The notes beneath the pieces are model-generated. The model saw nothing but the letters and a program-made list of their open reading frames with translations, was not told where the DNA came from and made no database searches. The translations under genes and the position numbers were made by a program. Shown piece by piece: positions 25,701 through 32,341 of a stretch of 64,000 nucleotides of DNA. The stretch comes from Limnohabitans sp. 63ED37-2 (GTDB taxonomy: Bacteria > Pseudomonadota > Gammaproteobacteria > Burkholderiales > Burkholderiaceae_C), in the NCBI RefSeq assembly GCF_001412535.1, contig NZ_CP011774.1:1111501-1175500 (forward strand), written 5' to 3'. Positions within the stretch are counted from its first letter, which is position 1, and each line of letters begins with the position of its first letter.

Positions 25701-26208
25701 CGCCGCGCACCGCGTATTCGCCGGGGCTGACCACTTGGCTCACATGCGAGTAGCCCGCCAATGTCAGTTGGGCCTTGAGCTGGGCTTCGTCCAGCTTTTG
25801 CTTGACCTTGAACTCGAAGGTGTAGCCCGCCAAAAAGGACGGCGGCGCCAGCCTGTACAGCGCCGTGGTGGCGGGCACCAGCACCACGTCGGCGCTCTCG
25901 GCGTGGTTGCGCTGCTTGATGCGCCAGAGTGTGGCCAAGCGTTCAGAGATCAAGTCCTGGTGCGGCGAGAAGGTGTCATACGGCAGGGTTTCCCAGTCGG
26001 GAAACATCACACAGCGCAGATCGGGCGCAAAAAACACCAGCTCGTCCATCAGGCGCTGCGCGTCGGCCGCGTCACTGGTGACGATGGCGGTGAGCTTGCC
26101 TGCTTTTTTCTCGCGCTGGGCCAACTGGGCCAGCAGCACGGCATCGGCCGATCCGGCGGGGCGGGGCAGGGTGAAACGTTTGCCGGAAATCAGGCTGGGC
26201 AGTTGCAT
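22717..26208 (-). CDS. mfd: Transcription-repair coupling factor Mfd
   Basis: DNA translocase that removes stalled RNA polymerase at lesions and recruits UvrA. The 1163-aa protein has the UvrB-homology N-terminus (FPDWETLPYD; GEYAVRGGLIDLFP), the RNA-polymerase interaction region (LEYADKATLYVPVSQLQL) and a RecG-type motor. Motor motifs are Walker A GDVGFGKTEVA, DEEHRFGV, LTATPIPRT and RGRVGRSHHQAYAYL. The C-terminal TRCF domain closes it. The start at 26208 (MQLPSLISGK) is chosen; the frame stays open for 59 codons upstream through a terminator-like hairpin, which is unlikely to be coding. Confidence 0.95.
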   Translation of the reverse strand: MQLPSLISGKRFTLPRPAGSADAVLLAQLAQREKKAGKLTAIVTSDAADAQRLMDELVFFAPDLRCVMFPDWETLPYDTFSPHQDLISERLATLWRIKQRNHAESADVVLVPATTALYRLAPPSFLAGYTFEFKVKQKLDEAQLKAQLTLAGYSHVSQVVSPGEYAVRGGLIDLFPMGSLVPYRVDLFDDEIDSIRTFDPDSQRSLYPVPEVRLLPGREFPMDDAARARFRSRWRELLEGDPTKSRIYKDMGNGVATAGIEYYLPLFFEETATVFDYLGAGQADDATVVLHGDLEPAFQRFWQDTKDRYRLVQGDPERPVLPPDALFLSAEQFYTLTNGHAQLALRPGTQDVPDNTLAQPLPELTVVRGAEDPLSRLQAHIRSSASRVLILAESDGRRESLLDFVRSSGLTPPVFDSLQAFLASDEKVGMATAGLVSGFHWFEHNIDLVTETELFAAGSVTRRRKKQEQVSDVEALIKDLSELNVGDPVVHSAHGIGRYRGLVNMDMGQKNEDGTPALQEFLHLEYADKATLYVPVSQLQLIGRYTGVSADEAPLHKLGSGQWEKAKRRAAEQVRDAAAELLNIYARRAAREGHPFRYSPQDYETFANDFGFEETADQKAAIHCVIQDMISPRPMDRLVCGDVGFGKTEVALRAAFVAVTGGKQVAILAPTTLLAEQHYQTLKDRFAKWPVKVAEVSRFRSGKEVTAALKGIADGTVDIVVGTHKLLSESTKFHDLGLLIIDEEHRFGVRHKEAMKGLRAEVDVLTLTATPIPRTMGMALEGLRDLSVIATAPQRRLAIKTFVRNEGTGVIREAVLRELKRGGQCYFLHNEVETIENRKQKLEEILPEARIAVAHGQMPERELEQVMRDFVAQRYNILLCSTIIETGIDVPTANTIVISRADKFGLAQLHQLRGRVGRSHHQAYAYLMVPEIEGLTKQAAQRLDAIQQMEELGSGFYLAMHDLEIRGAGEVLGENQSGNMLEVGFQLYNEMLSEAVRCLKAGKEPDLLSPLSVTTDINLHAPALLPNDYCGDVHLRLSFYKKLATAKTSDQIDALLEELVDRFGKLPPQAQTLVDVHRLRVLTQPYGVIKVDAAPGVIQITFKPNPPVDPMAIIGLIQKNKHIKLAGNDKIRIERELPDPKARAQMVRDVLRSLGTPKVEVAA

Positions 26209-26231
26209 GGTGGCGATGGCCAATGGCGATG

Positions 26232-26270
26232 AAAAAAGCAAAACACCCCCCGCCAAGATGGAGGGGGGTG
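26232..26270 (-). terminator. Terminator-like hairpin in the mfd leader
   Basis: On the minus strand, CACCCCCC and GGGGGGTG form an 8-bp stem around an 11-base loop, followed by TTTTGCTTTTTTC. The T-rich tail ends about 23 bases before the mfd ATG. It has the form of an intrinsic terminator but lies before the gene, so it may attenuate mfd or stop antisense transcription arriving from the ispD side. Confidence 0.6.
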
Positions 26271-26378
26271 ATCGGGTTGTCAGACAGTTCGATTGTAAAA
26301 GGGTCAAGCGGCCAAGGCCTGGGCGCGTGGCGATGCCCTTGATGGGGGGTGAAGCCCACCGACCTACAATGACAGCCC

Positions 26379-27104
26379 ATGTCAATCACCCCAGACGCCC
26401 CCCGTTTTCATGCCCTGGTGCCCTGCGCCGGTACAGGCAGCCGCGCAGGCACGCCGCAGCCTAAACAGTACCAAACCGTGGCGGGGCAGCCCATGGTCAT
26501 GCACACCTTGCAGGCGCTGGCCCGTGTGCCGCAGCTGGCCAGTGGCTGGGTGATCTTGTCACCCGACGATGATTTTGATTGGCCTCAGGCCGCCTGGCCC
26601 GCGCACTTCAGGCGCGAGGCCTGTGGTGGGGCGACCCGGGCTGCAAGTGTGTTCAATGGCCTGAGCGCCATGTTGCAGGCGGGCTTGCCTGCGCAAGATT
26701 GGGTTTTGGTGCACGACGCCGCGCGATGCCTGATCACGCCCGAGGCGGTGTCGGGCTTGGTCGAGGCCTGCCGCGATGACGTTGTGGGCGGCTTGCTGGC
26801 CTTGCCGCTGCCCGACACCTTGAAGTCGCACACGCTGGATGGTCAGGCTGCCCGCGTGGCCAGCACGGTGCCGCGCGAAGACAAATGGTTGGCGCAAACT
26901 CCTCAAATGTTTCGCTTGGGCGCCTTGCATGCAGCATTGGCTGCAGCGGCCACCTCTGCTTTTGAAGGCATCACCGACGAATCGAGTGCGATGGAGCGCC
27001 TGGGCCATTCGCCGCGCCTGGTGCCAGGCTCGGCCCAGAATATGAAAGTCACTTACCCGGCCGACTTTGCGTTTGCCGAGGCGGTTTTGAAAGGCAGAAC
27101 ATGA
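26379..27104 (+). CDS. ispD: 2-C-methyl-D-erythritol 4-phosphate cytidylyltransferase
   Basis: Third step of the MEP isoprenoid pathway: couples CTP to MEP. The 241-aa protein has the nucleotide-binding start LVPCAGTGSRAG and PKQYQ, GGATRAASVFNGL, VLVHDAARCL and TDESSAMERLG, all typical. A TACAAT -10-like box lies only 10 bases before the ATG, so the leader is probably very short. The stop overlaps ispF by 4 bp. Confidence 0.95.
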   Translation: MSITPDAPRFHALVPCAGTGSRAGTPQPKQYQTVAGQPMVMHTLQALARVPQLASGWVILSPDDDFDWPQAAWPAHFRREACGGATRAASVFNGLSAMLQAGLPAQDWVLVHDAARCLITPEAVSGLVEACRDDVVGGLLALPLPDTLKSHTLDGQAARVASTVPREDKWLAQTPQMFRLGALHAALAAAATSAFEGITDESSAMERLGHSPRLVPGSAQNMKVTYPADFAFAEAVLKGRT

Positions 27105-27583
27105 ACATCCGTGTGGGCGAAGGCTGGGACGTGCATGCCCTGGTGCCCGGTCGCCAGCTGATTTTGGGTGGGGTCGAAATCGCCCACACCGCTGGTTTGT
27201 TGGGCCACTCGGACGCCGATGTGCTGCTGCACGCCATCACCGATGCGGTGCTGGGTGCCGCGGGTCTGGGCGACATTGGGCGGCACTTTCCGGACACGGA
27301 TGCGCAGTTCAAAGGTGCCAATTCTTCCGTTTTGTTGCAAGAGGCCATGCGCCGCGTGCGGGCCCTTGGCTGGGTGCTGGTGAATGTGGACAGCACCATC
27401 GTGGCCCAGGCCCCCAAACTGGCCTCGCACATGGCGGCCATCAACGCGGGTGTGGCCCAGGCTTTGGGCGTCGGGCTGGATCAGGTGAATGTGAAGGCCA
27501 AGACCGCTGAAAAGCTGGGTCCTGTGGGCATGGGCCAAAGCATCGAGGCGCGGGCGGTGGCTTTGCTGCACAAGCCGTCTTGA
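27101..27583 (+). CDS. ispF: 2-C-methyl-D-erythritol 2,4-cyclodiphosphate synthase
   Basis: Fifth MEP pathway enzyme, a trimer that cyclises CDP-ME 2-phosphate. The 160-aa protein has the zinc ligands in GWDVHAL and GHSDADVLLHA, GLGDIGRHFPD, and the C-terminal KAKTAEKLGPVG. It overlaps ispD by ATGA. ispD-ispF pairing is standard in proteobacteria. Confidence 0.96.
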   Translation: MNIRVGEGWDVHALVPGRQLILGGVEIAHTAGLLGHSDADVLLHAITDAVLGAAGLGDIGRHFPDTDAQFKGANSSVLLQEAMRRVRALGWVLVNVDSTIVAQAPKLASHMAAINAGVAQALGVGLDQVNVKAKTAEKLGPVGMGQSIEARAVALLHKPS

Positions 27584-27590
27584 GGGCACT

Positions 27591-27606
27591 GCGGGCCGAG
27601 GCCCGC
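27591..27606. terminator. GC-rich hairpin between convergent ispF and mog
   Basis: GCGGGCC and GGCCCGC form a perfect 7-bp stem with a two-base spacer in the 25-bp gap between the two stop codons. There is no T run, so action as a terminator is uncertain. Confidence 0.35.
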
Positions 27607-27608
27607 GT

Positions 27609-28205
27609 TCAGCGGGCTGGGCGGATGGCGGTTTTGGGGCGAAAGGCCTTGCAGACCTCGTCCTGGGTTTCCATGTACGGTCCGCCAATCAGATCCACGC
27701 AATAAGGCACGGCCGCAAAAATACCGTGCACCACGGCTTTGCCGTCGGCGTCTTTCAGGCCTTCGAGGGTTTCGGCAATCGATTTGGGCTGGCCGGGCAG
27801 GTTGATGATCAGGCTCTGGCCTCGGATGACGGCCACTTGGCGCGACAAGATGGCGGTGGGGACAAATTTCAGGCTGATTTGGCGCATTTGCTCGCCAAAG
27901 CCGGGCATTTCCTTGTCGGCCACGGCCAAAGTGGCCTCGGGGGTCACGTCGCGCAGGGCGGGGCCGGTGCCGCCGGTGGTCAGCACCAGACTGCAGCCCG
28001 CATCGACCAGCTCGATCAAGGTGGCGCTGATGCGGTCTTTTTCGTCGGGAATCAGGCGGGGCTCAAAGGTGATCGGGTTGTGCAGTGCACGGGTCAACCA
28101 GTCCTGCAGGGCGGGCAGGCCTTTGTCTTCGTAGACACCTGTGCTGGCGCGGTCGCTGATGGACACGATGCCGATCTTGACCGGGTCAAACTGGGTTTCA
28201 CTCAT
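27609..28205 (-). CDS. mog: Molybdopterin adenylyltransferase
   Basis: Adenylylates molybdopterin before molybdate insertion in molybdenum cofactor synthesis. The 198-aa protein shows IVSISDRAS, LTTGGTGPALRDVTPEA and the INLPGQPKSI segment typical of MogA. The start at 28205 (MSETQFDP) overlaps the end of darP by 8 bp; an in-frame ATG at 28232 lies deeper inside darP. Confidence 0.92.
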   Translation of the reverse strand: MSETQFDPVKIGIVSISDRASTGVYEDKGLPALQDWLTRALHNPITFEPRLIPDEKDRISATLIELVDAGCSLVLTTGGTGPALRDVTPEATLAVADKEMPGFGEQMRQISLKFVPTAILSRQVAVIRGQSLIINLPGQPKSIAETLEGLKDADGKAVVHGIFAAVPYCVDLIGGPYMETQDEVCKAFRPKTAIRPAR

Positions 28206-28857
28206 CTTCAGCTTCCTCGTCGGGGGTCTCATCGCTTTGGCCGCCTGTCAGCACGCTGCGCACCAGTTTGAACAGCTCGCGGTAAGCGCGACCTTGGCGG
28301 GGTGCAAGGCCTTGCGACACGGCCGCGTTGGTCACAGGCACCGCGTCTTTGCGGGCCTGGCGCACCAGCGCGCGCAGTTGCTGGATGTCGGTTTGCGGGT
28401 GGTGTTCGATCCATTCACCCACAGCGGCATCATCGGCAATCAGGCGGTCGCGCCAGGCTTCGGCCAGGTGCAGGGCTTGGGTGTCTTTGGCGCTGCCCAG
28501 GCGCTGGATGTCGAGGGCTTCGCGCACGGCTTGCAGGGTTTCAGGGCTGAGCAGGCGCATTTGCTTGCCGATGAACTGCATTTGGCGGCGCTTGCCTTCA
28601 AAGTTGGTGATGCGCTTGGCTTCGGCCAGGCCATCGACCAGTTTGTCCGGCAGGGCCAGTCCCTCCAGCAGGTCGCGGCGCAGAGTGAGCAAGGCAGTGC
28701 CCAGCTCTTGCAGCTCGGTGCTTTCGCGCTTGAGTTCGGTGCGGCTGGGGCCATCCAAGCCGCCTTTGAGCTCGCGCTTGTACTCCAGGTCCAGCTCGCT
28801 GCCTTCGGCAACAAACTGACCACGGACGAAATAGCCTTTTTTGGGTTTACGGGACAT
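28198..28857 (-). CDS. darP: Ribosome biogenesis factor DarP (YjgA)
   Basis: Dual-action assembly factor for the 50S subunit (DUF615). The 219-aa protein is highly charged and helical. Family features seen are KRESTELQELG near residue 43, NFEGKRRQMQFIGKQMR and the RELFKLVR ending, then an acidic tail. It is divergent from pmbA, as is common (yjgA-pmbA neighbours), and overlaps mog. Confidence 0.92.
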   Translation of the reverse strand: MSRKPKKGYFVRGQFVAEGSELDLEYKRELKGGLDGPSRTELKRESTELQELGTALLTLRRDLLEGLALPDKLVDGLAEAKRITNFEGKRRQMQFIGKQMRLLSPETLQAVREALDIQRLGSAKDTQALHLAEAWRDRLIADDAAVGEWIEHHPQTDIQQLRALVRQARKDAVPVTNAAVSQGLAPRQGRAYRELFKLVRSVLTGGQSDETPDEEAEDE

Positions 28858-28960
28858 GACTGAGGGAACTCGTTTTCAGATGCAGCGCTGGGGCTGGGTG
28901 GCAAGTATCATAGCGGTCACTGCGGGCCCAGCGCCCGCCATTTTTTTTGAGAACACTTCC

Positions 28961-30370
28961 GTGAAAAGTTCCGTGAAAAAAAACACCCCCGCCACCGCCT
29001 CCCATGCGCATGCCCACGACGGCTTCAGCTACTCGCGCGACCATTTTGAAGAGTTGGTCGACATCGCCTTGCACCACGCCAAAAAGTTGGGCGCTACCAA
29101 CGCGGGTGCCGAGGCGTCTGAAGGCTGCGGCCTGTCGGTCAGCGTGCGCAAGGGCGAGCTGGAAAACGTGGAACGCAACCGCGACAAGTCGCTGGGCGTG
29201 ACGGTGTATGTGGACCACCGCCGGGGCAACGCCAGCACCTCGGACTTTTCCAAAGCAGCGATCGAGCGCACGGTGCAAGCGGCCTATGACATCGCCCGTT
29301 TCACGGCCGAAGACCCGACCGCCGGGCTGCCCGATGAAGCCGACATCGAAACGAACCACCGCGATCTGGATTTGTTTCACCCCTGGGCCATCAACAGCGA
29401 AGAAGCCGCCAAGTTGGCTTTGCAATGCGAAGCCGCTGCGCTCAAAACCAGCCGCCGCATCACCAACAGCGACGGCGCGGCTGTTTCGGCCCAGCAAAGC
29501 CATTTTTTCAGCGCCCACACACACGGCTTTCGCGGCGGCTATGCCAGCTCGCGCCACAGCATTTCGGTGGCCCCTATTGCCAAGCTGCCGGGCCGCAACG
29601 CCGAGATGCAGCGCGACGCCTGGTACACCTCGATGCGCTCGGCCGACGAGATGGCCTCGCCCGAAGCGGTGGGACGTTATGCCGCCGAACGCGCTTTGTC
29701 GCGCCTGGGAGCCCGCAAGATCGCCACGACCGAATGCCCGGTGCTGTTCGAGTCGCCTGTGGCGGCAGGCCTTTTGGGTGGATTTGTGCAGGCCGTGAGC
29801 GGCGGAGCGCTGTACCGCAAGAGCAGCTTCTTGCTGGACTCGCTGGGCAAGAAGGTGTTCCCCAAGCACATCGACATCGAAGAAGACCCGCACCTCTTGC
29901 GCGGCAAGGGCAGCTCGCCGTTTGACGACGAGGGTGTGCGCTCGGTGCGCCGCCAAGTCGTCAAGGGCGGCCGGGTTGAGGGCTACTTTTTGAGCAGTTA
30001 CTCGGCCCGCAAACTGGGCATGAAGACCACCGGCAACTCGGGCGGCTCGCACAACCTGACGCTGACTTCGCGCCTGACGCAGTCCACCGACGACCTGGAC
30101 GCCATGCTGCAAAAGCTGGGCACGGGCCTGTTTGTGATCGAGTTGATGGGCCAAGGCGTGAACTACGTGACGGGTGACTATTCACGCGGGGCCAGCGGCT
30201 TTTGGGTGGAGAACGGCCAGATCGCCTACCCGGTGCACGAGATCACCATCGCGGGCAACCTCAAGGACATGCTGATGGGCATCGAGGCTGTGGGCGCGGA
30301 TACCTACAACATGGGCGCCAAAACCACCGGCTCCATCCTGGTCAACCGCATGAAGCTGGCGGGCAGCTGA
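28961..30370 (+). CDS. pmbA: Metalloprotease subunit PmbA (TldE)
   Basis: Non-catalytic partner of TldD in the TldD/TldE peptidase that degrades unfolded short peptides and matures some peptide antibiotics. The protein is 469 aa. The N-terminal SVRKGELENVERNRDKSLG and the later NSGGSHNLTL and ELMGQGVNYVTGDYSRGASG are family signatures. The start is a GTG at 28961 (or 28973); there is no ATG at the right place. tldD is not in the window. Confidence 0.93.
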   Translation: MKSSVKKNTPATASHAHAHDGFSYSRDHFEELVDIALHHAKKLGATNAGAEASEGCGLSVSVRKGELENVERNRDKSLGVTVYVDHRRGNASTSDFSKAAIERTVQAAYDIARFTAEDPTAGLPDEADIETNHRDLDLFHPWAINSEEAAKLALQCEAAALKTSRRITNSDGAAVSAQQSHFFSAHTHGFRGGYASSRHSISVAPIAKLPGRNAEMQRDAWYTSMRSADEMASPEAVGRYAAERALSRLGARKIATTECPVLFESPVAAGLLGGFVQAVSGGALYRKSSFLLDSLGKKVFPKHIDIEEDPHLLRGKGSSPFDDEGVRSVRRQVVKGGRVEGYFLSSYSARKLGMKTTGNSGGSHNLTLTSRLTQSTDDLDAMLQKLGTGLFVIELMGQGVNYVTGDYSRGASGFWVENGQIAYPVHEITIAGNLKDMLMGIEAVGADTYNMGAKTTGSILVNRMKLAGS

Positions 30371-30383
30371 GGCCTGCTGCGCT

Positions 30384-31274
30384 GTGCAGGCTGAACTTTT
30401 GGCGGCGCTGGCAGCCTTGTCGTGGGCGGTGGGCAGTTTGTTTTCTGCCGCCGCCTCCAGCCAGATGGGGGCCTTTGCCTTCACCCGCTGGCGCTTGTTT
30501 TTTGCGCTGACCCTGTTGTGGGCGCTGGCGCTGTTCACCGGCCAGTGGCGCAGTCTGGACAGCGCGAATGTGGCCCTGCTGGCCTTGTCTGGCTTCATTG
30601 GCATTTTCATCGGCGACACCGCGCTGTTTGCCTGCATGAACCGGCTGGGGCCGCGCCGCAGCGGGGTGCTGTTCGCCACCCACGCGATTTTTTCCACCTT
30701 GCTCGCATGGTTGTTTCTGGGCGAAACCCTTTGGGGCTGGACCTTGGTGGGCGGTGGTTTGCTGGTCTCGGGTGTGATGGTGGCCATTGTCTGGGGCCGC
30801 CGCGAGAGTGAAACCCACGCCTGGGAAAACACCCAAGGCAGCTTGATGACGGGGGTCTTGCTGGGTCTGCTGGCGGCGGTGTGCCAGTCGGTGGCCACCT
30901 TGATGATCAAGCCCTTGATGGCCTCGGGGGTGGATGCGGTGGCTGCGTCTGCCGTGCGCACCAGCGCCAGCTTTTTGGCGCATCTGGCGCTGCTCTGGGC
31001 TGGGGCGAAGGTGGCCCAAGTGCAAAACCCCTTGAGCGCCAAAACCCTGTTCAACACCTGGGCCAGTGCGGCCGTGGCCATGGCGCTGGGCATGACCTTG
31101 ATCTTGCAGGCGCTGCACACCGGGCAGGCGAATCTGGTGGGTATTTTCTCGTCGCTCACCCCGATCTTGCTGCTGCCACTGTTGTGGGCCGTGTACCGCC
31201 GCCGCCCAGCCTGGGGGGCCTGGGGTGGGGCGGTGATGGCGGTGGCCGGGGCTGCGCTGATTTTGCAGGCCTAG
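30384..31274 (+). CDS. EamA/DMT-family transporter
   Basis: A 296-aa membrane protein with ten helices in two EamA repeats, including FGIG-like GFIGIFIGDTALF and FATHAIFSTLLAWLFLGE. The likely start is GTG at 30384, 13 bp after pmbA. It is not closely similar to the DMT protein encoded at 17825. Substrate unknown. Confidence 0.75.
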   Translation: MQAELLAALAALSWAVGSLFSAAASSQMGAFAFTRWRLFFALTLLWALALFTGQWRSLDSANVALLALSGFIGIFIGDTALFACMNRLGPRRSGVLFATHAIFSTLLAWLFLGETLWGWTLVGGGLLVSGVMVAIVWGRRESETHAWENTQGSLMTGVLLGLLAAVCQSVATLMIKPLMASGVDAVAASAVRTSASFLAHLALLWAGAKVAQVQNPLSAKTLFNTWASAAVAMALGMTLILQALHTGQANLVGIFSSLTPILLLPLLWAVYRRRPAWGAWGGAVMAVAGAALILQA

Positions 31275-31287
31275 CCCACTGGAGGCA

Positions 31288-31749
31288 TCAGCCCGCCAGT
31301 GCTGCCTTGACTGCCGCCGACACCTGGCCCATGTCGGCCTTGCCAGCCAGTTGGGCTTTGACGGCGCCCATCACTTTGCCCATGTCGCCTGGGCCCACTT
31401 TCTTGCCCATTTCTTCACCCAGCTCAGCCACGATGGTCTGCACAGCGGCTGTGACTTCTTCGGCCGACATGCGTGCGGGCAGGTACGCCAAGAGCACGGC
31501 CATTTCGGCTTTTTCCTTGTCGGCCAGGTCTTGGCGGGCGGCTTGTTCAAAAGCGGCAATTGAATCTTTGCGCTGCTTGATCAGCTTGTCCACGATGGCC
31601 ACCACGGCCACGTCGTCCAATTCAATGCGCTCGTCCACTTCCTTTTGCTTCATGGCCGACAGCAACAAGCGGATGGTGCCCAGACGCTCGGCGTCTTTGG
31701 CCCGCATCGCGGTTTTCATGTCTTCGGTGATTTGTTCTTTCAGGCTCAT
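31288..31749 (-). CDS. GatB/YqeY domain-containing protein
   Basis: The 153-aa protein matches the stand-alone YqeY group related to the tRNA-binding tail of the amidotransferase GatB (MSLKEQITEDMKTAMRAKD; RLGTIRLLLSAMKQKEVD; AYLPARMS). Its role is not settled. It is the second gene after rpsU on the minus strand, an arrangement seen in many betaproteobacteria, here with a hairpin between. Confidence 0.88.
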   Translation of the reverse strand: MSLKEQITEDMKTAMRAKDAERLGTIRLLLSAMKQKEVDERIELDDVAVVAIVDKLIKQRKDSIAAFEQAARQDLADKEKAEMAVLLAYLPARMSAEEVTAAVQTIVAELGEEMGKKVGPGDMGKVMGAVKAQLAGKADMGQVSAAVKAALAG

Positions 31750-31789
31750 AAGAGGCTCCTGGGATGAATGTGGATGGGTACAAATGACA

Positions 31790-31819
31790 AAGCCCGCCTG
31801 AGCGTCCTCTAGCGGGCTT
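31790..31819 (-). terminator. Hairpin between rpsU and yqeY
   Basis: On the minus strand AAGCCCGC and GCGGGCTT form an 8-bp stem with a 14-base loop, followed by a weak T-rich stretch TTTGTCATTTG. It may act as a partial terminator that lets rpsU be expressed above yqeY. Confidence 0.6.
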
Positions 31820-31856
31820 GTTTGCAGACCTGGAACAGGTCAAGCAAAAGGGAAGA

Positions 31857-32069
31857 TCAATACATCTTCTTGGGCAACTGCATGCTGCGAACACGCTTGT
31901 AGTGGCGCTTGACAGCAGCCGACTTCTTGCGCTTGCGCTCGGTTGTTGGCTTTTCGTAGAACTCGCGAGCACGCAGGTCGGTCAGCAGGCCGAGTTTTTC
32001 GATGGTGCGCTTGAAGCGACGCAGGGCAACGTCAAACGGCTCGTTTTCTTTCACGCGGATGGTGGTCAT
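31857..32069 (-). CDS. rpsU: 30S ribosomal protein S21
   Basis: A 70-aa basic ribosomal protein needed for mRNA recognition by the small subunit. The sequence has TIRVKENEPFDVALRRFKR and the Arg/Lys-rich RKKSAAVKRHYKR tail typical of bS21. The start at 32069 (MTTIRVKEN) is clear; the frame stays open upstream without similarity. tsaD, a frequent neighbour of rpsU, is 5.5 kb away on the other strand. Confidence 0.96.
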   Translation of the reverse strand: MTTIRVKENEPFDVALRRFKRTIEKLGLLTDLRAREFYEKPTTERKRKKSAAVKRHYKRVRSMQLPKKMY

Positions 32070-32198
32070 TGAATCAAAGTTTCCAAAAAATGTGCCGGCT
32101 GCGCAAGCAAGGGAGATCGGGCCCTTGAAAGCCAGTTTCGGCGGTTCCCCGTCACGAACTAGTATTTGGCAGACGGGGGTTTGCCAGCAAAGCCTCAG

Positions 32199-32204
32199 AT
32201 TATA
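32199..32204 (-). promoter_or_regulatory. Consensus -10 box, probable rpsU promoter
   Basis: On the minus strand the hexamer TATAAT lies 130 bases before the rpsU start; the matching -35 region (GCAAAA or CCGCAA) is weak. The surrounding 272-bp gap between rpsU and the divergent patatin gene shows no other gene. Confidence 0.45.
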
Positions 32205-32341
32205 GCGACAAGTCGCCTGCTTTTGCGGCCAAACAGCAGCTTGAATGTGCGAGGCCACACAGCGCTTGGCCCGGCCCAGGGTCCAAGGGCGCATGAGGCC
32301 GCAGCCAGGGGGGAGGCCGCCTTGACTAAAATGAAATCTAT

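Noticed and set aside
26209..26385. Longer mfd start adding 59 residues
   Set aside because: The added codons run through the terminator-like hairpin and overlap the ispD start; the family begins at MQLPSLISG.
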